Shown here in pieces: positions 1 through 8,797 of a DNA stretch of 22,532 nucleotides. Source of the DNA: Cerioporus squamosus (Eukaryota; Basidiomycota; Agaricomycetes; Polyporales; Polyporaceae); contig JABYQS010000441.1 in assembly GCA_022592435.1 (NCBI GenBank), positions 1-22,532 of the forward strand, read 5' to 3'. Both the position numbers and the translations under genes were made by a program. The notes under the pieces were generated by a model. The model had not been told where the DNA came from, searched no databases, and worked only from the letters and a program-made list of their open reading frames with translations. Within the stretch, counting starts at the first letter, position 1; each line of letters opens with the position of its first letter.

Positions 1-1104
1 GAGTCCGACAGGCGCCAACTTGGACTTACACTGCGCCGCTTTGCTAGGCTCGCAGTGCCAGCCTCTAGTTCCTCGGGACCTCGTCCCTCAGAATAGAGGC
101 TGGTACTACCGAGCAGGGGGGGTGGCAGTGGTCTACCGTGAGAAACTCCTCTCTCGCTTTCAGGCCCTCGTCCACCTGGAACCGCAGGCTCAGCTGGATG
201 TTACGCCGCGTAAAACTACACGAGAATGATGTCGTGGCCTCGAGCAACTTCATTCACAATCCCAGCAGGTCGGAGGACGAGAGGATGAATAGGTATGAAT
301 TCTACGCGCGCCGAGGGAAGTTGTAGCGCCCATAAATGAGACTCCGATCGTTCCCACCAGCTAAAATTCGTACTCAGATGTTCTCACGGTACATGTCTGC
401 GACCCCCCCCCCTCACGTAGTACAAGCCTACGCTTTGCTTCGAAGTTCGAACCACATTAATATTGACCTCATCGATACTGTATCCTCCCACTCGTCCTCG
501 AGCCTTGGCACGACTAAGATCCCATGCTCCGGCAACAAGTCGCTCGCTGACGTCAACCTCGACTGCTGACAAACAGCCCGCTGCGCACCATGCAAGTGCA
601 TCTGCAATCCGAGTCCGGGCGGTGGATAAAAGCCGTAGGGCAGCTTGCGTAGACTTCTGCTGACTGCGTTTGCAGTCGAACCTGAAGTCCTGCATACGAA
701 CACGATCATCGCGCAAAGCCGTCTACGACGCTCAAGACGGTACGCGTACACAGCGGCGTGCCCGCGCCCGACGGACACGGTGCACAACCCCGCTAATTCG
801 CACTGTCGACGTCGCACGAGGGCGCTCGCTAGCAGACTGCGGGCATCAACGTCAAACACACTCCAGTGGCCCTTGGGCCTTCGGAGGCTGTCGAGCTCGC
901 GCCGAACGGTGACGAGAAGCGGCACACCGCCAGCCTGCGCCGGGTCTCTGAAGTTGCGTTAGTGTCGGGCAGGAGAGCTCAGACTTGGCGCGGACGGGCC
1001 TCACTGACCTTCAAGCGACATGTCGGGTGACCTACGTGAACTTCGCCGCACAGAGGCCGGCCGCAACTGCGAACGACGACTGCACTCCGCAGGACGCGAG
1101 TTGG
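1..1104. other. No gene recognised; upstream region of the first monooxygenase
   Basis: Short open frames exist on both strands, but none has recognisable motifs or a splice pattern I could extend. The stretch contains a run of ten C at 403-412. It probably consists of intergenic DNA plus the distal promoter of the gene starting at 1230. A conserved small exon of a gene lying off the left edge cannot be excluded. Confidence 0.5.
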
Positions 1105-1112
1105 GATAAATA
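1105..1112 (+). promoter_or_regulatory. TATA-like box of first monooxygenase
   Basis: The sequence GATAAATA lies about 120 bases upstream of the ATG at 1230. The 5' leader between them is pyrimidine-rich and free of ATG. The position suits a fungal core promoter. This is a sequence match only, with no transcript evidence. Confidence 0.5.
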
Positions 1113-1229
1113 GCTCAACGTCCTGGCGCAAGAGGCTCAACAACTAACTCGGCATCCTCACCACCGACCCTAGCCACACACAGACACTTTCTAGCTCCTC
1201 AGAACCCATCTCCAGCCTCCTACCCCACA

Positions 1230-2429
1230 ATGTCGAACTCACCCACCTACCCCCGCATCGCCATCATCGGCGGCGGCCCCGGCGGACTCGCCCTCCTTCT
1301 CACTCTCCTACGCCGCGGCGTTGCCGCCACGGTGTACGAGCGCGACACCGGCTTCAACGCGCGCGCGCACCTCGGCGGCATGCTCGATCTCGGCTGGGGC
1401 AGCGGTCAACGCGCCCTCCGCGAGAACGGCCTCGAGGAGGTCTTCAAGGCGAACTCGCGGCGCGAGGCCGAAGAGGCGAAGATCTGTGGCAAGGACGGCG
1501 TGCCCATCGTCCATCGCAAGGAGGACGACATCCCGGACGAGAAGGACTCGCGCCCCGAGATCGACCGGAGCGTCCTGCGGAAGATCATGCTCGACGCTGT
1601 GCATACAGAGAACATCAAGTGGGGGCATGCGCTCGCTTCCGTCCGCGCACTCGAGGGCGGCCAGCACGAACTCACTTTCGCGAACGGCTTCGTGACCGTC
1701 GCGGACCTCGTCGTGGGCGCGGACGGCGCGAACTCCCGCGTCCGCCCCCTCCTTTCCCCTGCCACTCCCATCTACCAGGACGTGACCGGGGCAGAGATCT
1801 CCCTCTCCCCCGAGGTCGCCGCCTCTCCCGACATGGCGGACGTCAGCGAGGCGGTCGGCAGCGGCAGCTGCTTCATGGGGCAGGACAACAATGTGCTTGG
1901 CCTCCAGCGGAACGGCGACGGGCGCATCCGCGCGTACGCCTGGCACCGCAACCCCGACCCGTACTTCCCAGCGGAGCCCGCGGCGGCGCGGAAGGCGCTG
2001 CTCGAGATCTACAGCGACTGGGCGCCGTGGGTGCGCAAGTTCATCGAGCACTGCGACGACGCGGCGGTGTACCCGCGCACGCTCTACTGCCTCCCTGTCG
2101 GCCACCGCTGGGAACACAAGGCGGGGCTCACGCTCGTCGGCGATGCGGCGCACTTGATGAGCCCGTTCGCGGGCGCGGGGGCGAACCTTGCGATGATCGA
2201 CGGCTTGGAGCTCGGCTTGGTCCTGGCGGAGGCGGTATCGAAGGGTGCGTCGGGCGAGGAGAGGGAGAGGGCCGTCGCTGTTTGGGAGGAGAAGATGTTT
2301 GAGAAGGCGGAGAAGTTTGCGACCTACAGCTCTAAGCACCTGAAGGCCTTCGTGAACCCCGGCGCGCCGGGCACGGCCGTCGAGGTCATTAAGGCGTTCA
2401 TGGAGTCGGAGGTTAGGCGCGAGGCTTAG
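1230..2429 (+). CDS. FAD-dependent monooxygenase, class A (TetX-like), copy 1
   Basis: A single exon of 399 aa. Family knowledge: class A flavoprotein monooxygenases use NAD(P)H and O2 to hydroxylate small, often aromatic or polyketide-like, substrates. Visible motifs are the N-terminal dinucleotide-binding GGGPGG (residues 14-19) followed by VYERD (35-39), the RPEIDR segment (108-113), the DG motif GADGANSRVRP (163-173), and the GD motif GDAAHLMSPFAGAGANLAM (304-322) that contacts FAD ribityl and pyrophosphate. No signal peptide or membrane segment is seen, so a soluble cytosolic enzyme is likely. Length is normal for the TetX-like branch. The ATG sits just before the beta-alpha-beta fold, as in the paralogue at 3232. 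The gene is strongly GC-rich at third positions. The substrate cannot be predicted, and resemblance to TetX does not mean it acts on tetracycline. Confidence 0.93.
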   Translation: MSNSPTYPRIAIIGGGPGGLALLLTLLRRGVAATVYERDTGFNARAHLGGMLDLGWGSGQRALRENGLEEVFKANSRREAEEAKICGKDGVPIVHRKEDDIPDEKDSRPEIDRSVLRKIMLDAVHTENIKWGHALASVRALEGGQHELTFANGFVTVADLVVGADGANSRVRPLLSPATPIYQDVTGAEISLSPEVAASPDMADVSEAVGSGSCFMGQDNNVLGLQRNGDGRIRAYAWHRNPDPYFPAEPAAARKALLEIYSDWAPWVRKFIEHCDDAAVYPRTLYCLPVGHRWEHKAGLTLVGDAAHLMSPFAGAGANLAMIDGLELGLVLAEAVSKGASGEERERAVAVWEEKMFEKAEKFATYSSKHLKAFVNPGAPGTAVEVIKAFMESEVRREA

Positions 2430-3231
2430 ATCTTCGAGTCTGCTAGTAGCTCGTGGTGGGATGTTGCATTGGATGTGTTAGGACTTGGTCGCGGGACTGG
2501 CAGGTTCATGATCGTTATCTTCTCTGAGATCTTATCTTATCTTGTCGGGTAATGCACGGACTTGGGAGTCTTCGACAACTTGAACTCGTAAGTACAGTGT
2601 ACACTCACCACTCCTCGGCATCAATCGGGACTTCATGATCATGCCAGCTCCACAAGTGAAACTTGGGTGAGAAAATTCGGTTAGTCTATGGGAGACAACG
2701 ATATCGAACTCTTTCTCTTACATTGATACAACTTACATTGTCTACCTAAGTACTATGGCGATGAGGGCCCTCCGCCGATCGAGGTGACGTTGCCTACTTG
2801 GCCAGCAACGCCTCGGACTCGGTGTGGGTTCGACTTTTCGTACGACTTTGTGTACGACTCGGAGTATACGCGCTGGAAGTAGTATCAACCTTGCGCTAGA
2901 ACCCGTCAAGCTACTGCGCCCAGCCCATGTGTCTCGACTTTCGAACACCGTGCGACTGCGGGGCTCCACGGCGTCGTGCGCCGCCATGACGCGGCCTTGC
3001 GGCGACACGGGAGACGACTCAACTCCTGGGTGCGTATCATTCCCCATCGCCAACATCCTGTCGTACGGATGGCATATAAGACGAGAATTCCGCGAGTATA
3101 TGAAGACATCACATCCAGTGCTCCGACTTCATTCACTTCACCAGCTTGCATCTAGTACGTACTTGGTCGTTGCTACCTGGGTATCCAGTCTGATAATCTG
3201 TGTTCTGAGAATTCGAGCACCTCCGACCAGA
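2430..3231. other. Intergenic region between the two monooxygenases
   Basis: It holds the 3' flank of copy 1 and the promoter and leader of copy 2. The copy 2 frame happens to stay open back to 2824, but that extension has no counterpart in copy 1 and lies across a TATA-like box, so I read it as non-coding. Confidence 0.6.
3073..3080 (+). promoter_or_regulatory. TATA-like box of second monooxygenase
   Basis: The sequence CATATAAG lies about 155 bases upstream of the ATG at 3232, similar to the spacing seen for copy 1. Its position inside the upstream open frame supports starting translation at 3232 and not at 2824. Confidence 0.5.
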
Positions 3232-4443
3232 ATGTCTACTGCGTCCAAAGCCTCGATGCCACGGATCGCCATCATTGGCGGTGGAATGGGCGGCCTCGTC
3301 GTCCTCTTGACCCTCCTCCGCCGCGGAATCCCAGCAACTGTCTATGAGCGTGACGCCGATCTGAATGTACGTGCGCACATGGGGAGTACGCTCGACCTCG
3401 GGTGGGAGAGCGGACAACGAGCCCTGCGCGAGAATGGGCTCGAAGACGCCTTTAAGGCCCACTCCCGCGTCGAGGGAGAGGAGATGCGCATCGGCGGCAA
3501 GGACGGCATCCCGCTCCTCCACCACACCCCGGAGGAGATTGTGGACGAGAAGCAAGCCCGCCCGGAGATCGACCGCAGCGCCTTGCGGAAGATCATGCTC
3601 GACGCGGTTCCTGCAGACGCTGTCAAGTGCGAACACATGCTCGTCTCCATCCGCCCCTCCGAGGGCGGCACGCACCGTCACGAGCTCACCTTCGCCAACG
3701 GCCTTGTAACTGTCGCCGACATCGTCGTGGGCGCTGACGGCGCGAACTCCCGCGTACGCCCGCTCGTCTCCTCCGCTACCCCGATCTCCCATGAGGTCAC
3801 CGGCGTGGAGATCTCCATCACCCCAGAGGTCGCTGCGTCTCCTGAAATGTCCGACGTACGCGACGCCGTGGGCCAGGGCAGTTGTTTCCTCGGTCAGGAC
3901 AGGAAGATCATGGCCTTGCAGCGGAACAGCGACGGGCGCATCCGCGCGTACGCATGGCACTACAATCCGGACCCGTACTTCTCTGGGGAGCCATCGGAGG
4001 TGAAGAAGGCGCTGCTGGAGATCTACAGTGACTGGGTGCCGTGGGTGCGCAAGTTCATTGGGCACTGCGACGACGCTGCGGTGTACCCTCGTGCGCTCTA
4101 CTACCTCCCTGTCGGTCACCGGTGGGAGCACAAGCCCGGGGTCACCGTCATTGGCGACGCTGCACACCTCATGAGCCCTGCTGCGGGCGCAGGAGCGAAC
4201 TTGGCCATGCTCGACGGTCTCGAGCTCGGCCTGGCACTGGCGGAGGCGTTGTCGAAGGGCGTGTCTGCGGAGGAGAGGGAGGCTGCCGTCGCTGCTGTGG
4301 AGGAGAGGATGTTCGCTCGGGCGGAGAAGTCAGCCGCTCTCAGCTACGGTAATCTTGAGGCTTTCATTGGCCTTGACGCTCCACAGTCCGCTGTGAGCAA
4401 GATGAAGGCCATGGTAGAGTCCGATGGTAGACGTGAGGCATAA
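3232..4443 (+). CDS. FAD-dependent monooxygenase, class A (TetX-like), copy 2
   Basis: A single exon of 403 aa from ATG 3232. By eye it is roughly 70% identical to the 1230-2429 product along its whole length, with only a two-residue indel near residue 145, so the pair is a tandem duplication. FAD motifs are present: GGGMGG (16-21), VYERD (37-41), RPEIDR, GADGANSRVRP (about 167-177) and GDAAHLMSPAAGAGANLAM (about 308-326). The Phe of copy 1 in the last motif is Ala here, close to the flavin in this family, so substrate or flavin environment may differ. A second in-frame ATG at 3256 would still precede the fold. No signal peptide is seen in this model. Third-position GC is a little lower than in copy 1. 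Same strand as copy 1, about 800 bases downstream, with its own TATA box. Confidence 0.92.
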   Translation: MSTASKASMPRIAIIGGGMGGLVVLLTLLRRGIPATVYERDADLNVRAHMGSTLDLGWESGQRALRENGLEDAFKAHSRVEGEEMRIGGKDGIPLLHHTPEEIVDEKQARPEIDRSALRKIMLDAVPADAVKCEHMLVSIRPSEGGTHRHELTFANGLVTVADIVVGADGANSRVRPLVSSATPISHEVTGVEISITPEVAASPEMSDVRDAVGQGSCFLGQDRKIMALQRNSDGRIRAYAWHYNPDPYFSGEPSEVKKALLEIYSDWVPWVRKFIGHCDDAAVYPRALYYLPVGHRWEHKPGVTVIGDAAHLMSPAAGAGANLAMLDGLELGLALAEALSKGVSAEEREAAVAAVEERMFARAEKSAALSYGNLEAFIGLDAPQSAVSKMKAMVESDGRREA

Positions 4444-5732
4444 GTAGTACGGAGTACTTACTACCTACTTATTCGGACTCTCGAATGTCAACGATTTGAT
4501 TCCTGAGATCCAGCTAGACGCGCAAGCCAGAAAGAGTAACTTAGTCGCCCGACCTCGTGTTGACGAACCTCGACGAACTTTTCTCTGAATCGGCTGCGAC
4601 CACCATCATGCATCCTCACACCAGCTGCCAGTCGCTTCAATACCATAACAGCACTCCCCTCTATCATCGCAAGAAACTTGTTGACTGCACTGAATTCAAC
4701 CCGATGGTGCTAGAACGAGTCACAACCCACGATATCGACTCTCGGACCAGGTGTTCTGAGTGCTTCGATGGCATTACTGTGGTTTTCTATTTCGTCTCTG
4801 TACTTCAAGTTGGAGCACTCTATACCTTATACACTTGGAACATTGTAAGTGTTATTGTTGCCGTAAGGGAGCGGGCTTTCTCAACGAACTCGAACGACAC
4901 GCTGTCACTTGGTACGTCGGGAATTTTCTAAACACGGATGTCGCTAAGCGGCCGCACTGAGTGATGTCTAGCTTCATGCTGTACGTGTAGACGAGTATGA
5001 TGCTTCTTGACACAAGTCTTTGAACACATTGCACCCTGCCATTTTTGGCGCGGTCGCAAGTATGTCACGGCTATCGAAGACTCAGTCAGGTGCTGTCGGA
5101 CAACCCGTGGGCAATGATTGGTGTCACTTCACTCAAATCCCGGTCGGTAGGTGCGCCCATGTATTACTGCTACATCTCGACTGGCTCTGACACCCTGCTA
5201 TCCCCGATCGGCCAGGACTTCGAGCATGCTATAAGCGACTCAAAGAGGTACACAGGCCTCGACACTGCACCTACTGCACCTATGACCACGGTTGCTACCG
5301 CCTTGCTGCACAACGATACGGCATAAAGAACGGACCAATGATCTTGGTTTGAACGCGTGTGGGCGGCCGGGCGGCGAAGAGTGCAGCTCAAGCGGCATCA
5401 AGAACCTTACATATCAGCAAGAATGCGTCAATGCCGGTCCGTGTCAGCTCGAGAGGATCAACTCAAGGGGACGCTGGCTCCAGGTGTCATCCGTTTTCTC
5501 GCTTCTTTTGGCTAGAAGGTATGCCTGGACGATAAGAGACATTGTCCGATCCCGGCCTTCCCGCGGTTTGCTCGGGTTCGCTCTCACAGGTGTGGGTTAC
5601 ATGAGAGACGCTGACGTCTCGATCCCGCATTCCCGCCCGAGCAGGTCATACCACAGCACGTCATGCTACCGGGTCGCTAAGTATAACAACCTCGCTTCTG
5701 TGCTTCAGTTGCTCCATCCAGTCCTGCACAAG
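4444..5732. other. Intergenic region, no gene recognised
   Basis: About 1.3 kb lies between the second monooxygenase and the P450. Open frames of up to 124 codons occur (4557-4931), but they lack motifs, repeats or convincing splice sites. A TATAAC sequence at 5682-5687, about 46 bases before the P450 ATG, is a possible core promoter. The 3' flank of the monooxygenase carries overlapping GTAC-rich inverted repeats around 4445-4470. Confidence 0.5.
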
Positions 5733-8172
5733 ATGGCTCTTTCCACCGCTGCTTTACTCGCCCTCGCTGCTATTCTCGCCCTCTACATCGTTCGGGTCTC
5801 GCGCCGCAGGAACCTCAAGTTCCTCCGCGGTCCTGATGCACCGTCGAGATGGCTCGGTGCGTGCCGTTCCCTTCGCATTCCTCCCGACGAATCTCGCTTT
5901 CTGACACACCTCGACAGGCAATGAACACCAGCTATTCCAACAGTCGGAGACCGGCTCTCTCGACTTTCAGTGGATGCGTCAGTACGGTTCAACCTGGCGC
6001 ATTCGTACTTACTTCGGGGTAAGCCACGTTCGTTGGTCCTGCCGTCGATCGCTGCTGACTCTCGTGCGTCGTTCTAGGCCGAACAAATCATGACTGCGGA
6101 TCCGAAGGTATGTGTATGCTATACCTTACTACGCATGTACATCAAACGCATCAAGTATCGTCCGTTAGGCTCTGCAGCACATTCTGCAGAAGTCGAGCTA
6201 CAACTATCCCAAGCGGATCGACATGAACACCCTCACGCTTCTGCAGCTCGGTCCCGGTATCTTATGGGCGGAGGGTGAGTAGCACGGCTCATTTACTCGA
6301 CCTGCGAGTGCTGACGGGGCCTACGGCAGGGTCCATGCATCAACGTCACCGCAAGGTCATGAACCCGGCGTTCAGCGCTCAACAGCTGCGGACCTTTATC
6401 CCGCTCTTCCAACGTACTGCTACCAAGGTAGGCGCAGTATGCGCACAGGAGAGGGATGCTGCTGACGCTACCGGCTAGTTAATCGAGAAATGGAAGGCGA
6501 AGGTCTCGGATGGACCAGACAGCGTCGTGGTTGTCAACAAATGGCTGGCTCGCGGCGCTCTTGATATCATCGGCCAAGGTATGAATACCCATCTAACTTC
6601 TCTGATCGGGTTACTTACCGGGAAGCAGCGGCATTCGACTACGACTTCGGGGCGCTCGATGACATGGAGAACCCGCTGGCAAAGGAGTACAGTACGATCA
6701 TGTACGCCTACGCCTTTTCTTCATTCCCAACGGACACTCTGACTGGACTCATTATCCCCAAACAGAAATGACACACAGCTCTATCCGACACCGTTGAGGA
6801 TGCTGTACCGAGGCATCTGGCAGTACTTGCCGGAAGCCGCCCTAAAGCTGATCAAGTACACTCCCGTGCGGGTCTATCGCAGGTTGTCGAATTTGAACGA
6901 GATGTTCAAGGACATCGGCAGGCCTCTGTATCACTCCAACGCTTCCGAAGGGTCCGCAGCGCGCGATGGCAAGCGCGACGTGATGAGTGTCCTAAGTGAG
7001 CTGAACCGCCTAAATCCGAGTCGCTAGTTCGCCAAACATACTGATGAATGAATGGCCCAGTCAAAGCGAACAATGCGGAGAACGCTCGCCTCCGCCTTGG
7101 CGAAGAGGAGGTCCTGGCTCAGATGCACCACTTGACCGCTGCGGGCCAGGAGACTACTTCGAGCACCCTCAGCTGGATGCTCTACGAGCTGTCGAAGCAC
7201 CCTGAGTACCAGGTCCGCGTTCGCGAGGAGATCAGAGCTGTCCGAGCTTTGGTCATCGAGCGTGGAGACGTCGCCTTTAACCCTGAGGATTTGGACAGCA
7301 TGAAATACACGCTTGCTGCAATCAAGGTTCGTCAGCCGCTACTGAGGCACCAGCTCGAGTTGCAAACTGACGGAGAGGTGGCGCTGTGTAGGAGACTCTT
7401 CGCTTCCATCCCATTGCATATCACCTCTGGCGTTACGCTGCGAAGGACGATGTTATTCCGCTCTCGGACCCGGTGACTGGTGCCGACGGGACGGTCATCA
7501 CCGAGATACCTGTCTCCTCCGGCCAGTCCATCGTCATCTCAATTTGCGGCTATAACAGGTGAGATCCATGCTCGTGACACTTGGAGGACTGACAGGGACA
7601 ATCATCTCGCAGGTTGCCGCATGTCTGGGGCGACGACGCGGACGAGTGGAATCCGGAGAGTTTTTCGGACTCGACTCCGAGAAGCAAGTCAAAGTAGGCG
7701 TGTATGCGAACATGTAAGTGCTTTTCTGTCTTGGTTCAATGGCGGCAAACTGACGACGTGACGTCCAGGATGTCGTTCTGTAAGTCGCGGGTAACAGGTC
7801 ATGGAAGCATAGGCTGCAATTCTAACGAATGATTCCTTCAGCTGCCGGAGTGCGCGGCTGTATTGGGTAAGTGCCCTTTTCTGTTACAGAGTACGGTACT
7901 CGGGCGCATACTGAAGGTGTGTCTGTCCAGATGGCGCTTTGCGTGAGTACTCGTCATCCGCACCGCTATATGTCGCGACTAACCACAACTACAGCCTTTA
8001 CCAACTTCAAGCGGTCGCCGCAGAGCTGCTCGAGACCTTTCAGTTTTCGCAGCCGGATGGCCAGCCTCATATCAAGCGCGCACCTGCTGCTGTGATGCTT
8101 CCTATAATCGAGGGAAAAGAAGAGCTGGGTCCTGCCATGCCGCTTCGTGTATCTTTAGTGCCGGCGGAGTGA
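5733..8172 (+). pseudogene. Cytochrome P450, copy 1, frameshifted in PERF motif
   Basis: Fifteen exons can be placed: 5733-5856, 5918-6018, 6078-6107, 6169-6274, 6330-6427, 6479-6578, 6629-6701, 6766-6995, 7061-7326, 7392-7558, 7613-7713, 7769-7779, 7842-7866, 7931-7942 and 7995-8172. Family features are an N-terminal membrane anchor (about 1-20) with basic residues after it, the I-helix AGQETT (315-320), the K-helix ETLR (377-380), and a heme loop F-S-A-G-V-R-G-C-I-G whose Cys codon is 7859-7861. Exon 11 is 101 nt against 102 nt in the intact paralogue at 12240-14685. One base is missing after GAGAG at 7656-7660, where the paralogue reads GAGAGG. The frame therefore ends at TAG 7695-7697 after 459 residues, before the heme ligand. 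All other splice sites and phases are intact, so the break is either very recent or a base-calling error beside a T5 run. Confidence 0.85.
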
Positions 8173-8380
8173 GACCGGGTTTGACGCAGGGAGACACTAA
8201 GTACAAAGGAACGATAAATGGCTCATCATCCCCTCAAGTTGTACTGTGTATAAAGACCTATCCCTCACGTTTATCTTAAACGTCTGCCTAGGGGAGACTA
8301 ATCCCTCACGAAGAACGGTGGGTGCAGGGACTTAGGGCTTGGCAAAACATACTTGTAGCTTGGGATATGGCCGATCTTAT

Positions 8381-8454
8381 GGCCGACTAGCTCAGTTGGT
8401 TAGAGCGTGGTGCTAATAACGCCAAGGTCGTCGGTTCGATCCCGGCGTTGGCCA
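8381..8454 (+). tRNA. tRNA-Ile (anticodon AAT)
   Basis: A full cloverleaf is visible. The acceptor stem GGCCGAC pairs with GTTGGCC through one G-U, the D arm is GCTC...GAGC, and the anticodon stem TGGTG/CGCCA holds loop CTAATAA with anticodon AAT. The T arm is GTCGG-TTCGATC-CCGGC and the discriminator base is A. There is no intron. The 3' CCA is not encoded, as expected for a eukaryotic nuclear gene. A34 would be read as inosine, decoding AUU and AUC. Confidence 0.95.
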
Positions 8455-8470
8455 TACGGGTCAAGATGTG

Positions 8471-8477
8471 TTTTTTT
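8471..8477 (+). terminator. RNA polymerase III terminator of tRNA-Ile
   Basis: A run of seven T starts 17 bases after the end of the tRNA, the usual signal for Pol III release. Confidence 0.75.
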
Positions 8478-8797
8478 GCGAATATCTTCGCGCAGCAAGC
8501 ACCAAGACAGGCTACCAATCGACGACATCCGCCCGCCGCGGTTGTTCAGCGAGTGGTCGACCAAAGCCAGTGCGCGAGTAGGATGCCAGTACAAGGACTT
8601 CAAAGATGCAAACGTCGACATTGCCAGTTTAAGTATACTTAACACCATCACTAGTAGCAGTTGAACGTTCAACCGTCGCTGCTCTGAGTCGTGGTTGCGC
8701 CTGGACAAGAGAAGAGCATCACTCGGATTGATTTAAGCGTACGCACAACTCCGCACAACTACGAGTCTCATCGCATTGCAGTAGCAGATAACAAACG
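8478..8797. other. 3' flank of the kinase, with a 14-bp palindrome
   Basis: This short gap lies between the tRNA terminator and the minus-strand kinase stop codon. GTTGAACGTTCAAC at 8660-8673 is a perfect palindrome. Its location downstream of the kinase could suit a 3' end element, but its function is unknown. No gene is seen. Confidence 0.5.

Noticed and set aside
1308..2339. Long open frame on the minus strand opposite monooxygenase copy 1, and similarly 3133-4167
   Set aside because: These are mirror frames caused by high GC at third positions. They have no motifs and the plus strand is clearly coding.
2824..3231. 136-residue N-terminal extension of monooxygenase copy 2
   Set aside because: The frame is open, but the extension has no counterpart in the paralogue, spans a TATA-like box and reads as random composition. 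The ATG at 3232 aligns with the copy 1 start.
1230..4443. Calling the monooxygenases tetracycline resistance enzymes
   Set aside because: Only the general class A flavin fold and TetX-like motifs are visible. The substrate cannot be inferred and the genome is fungal.
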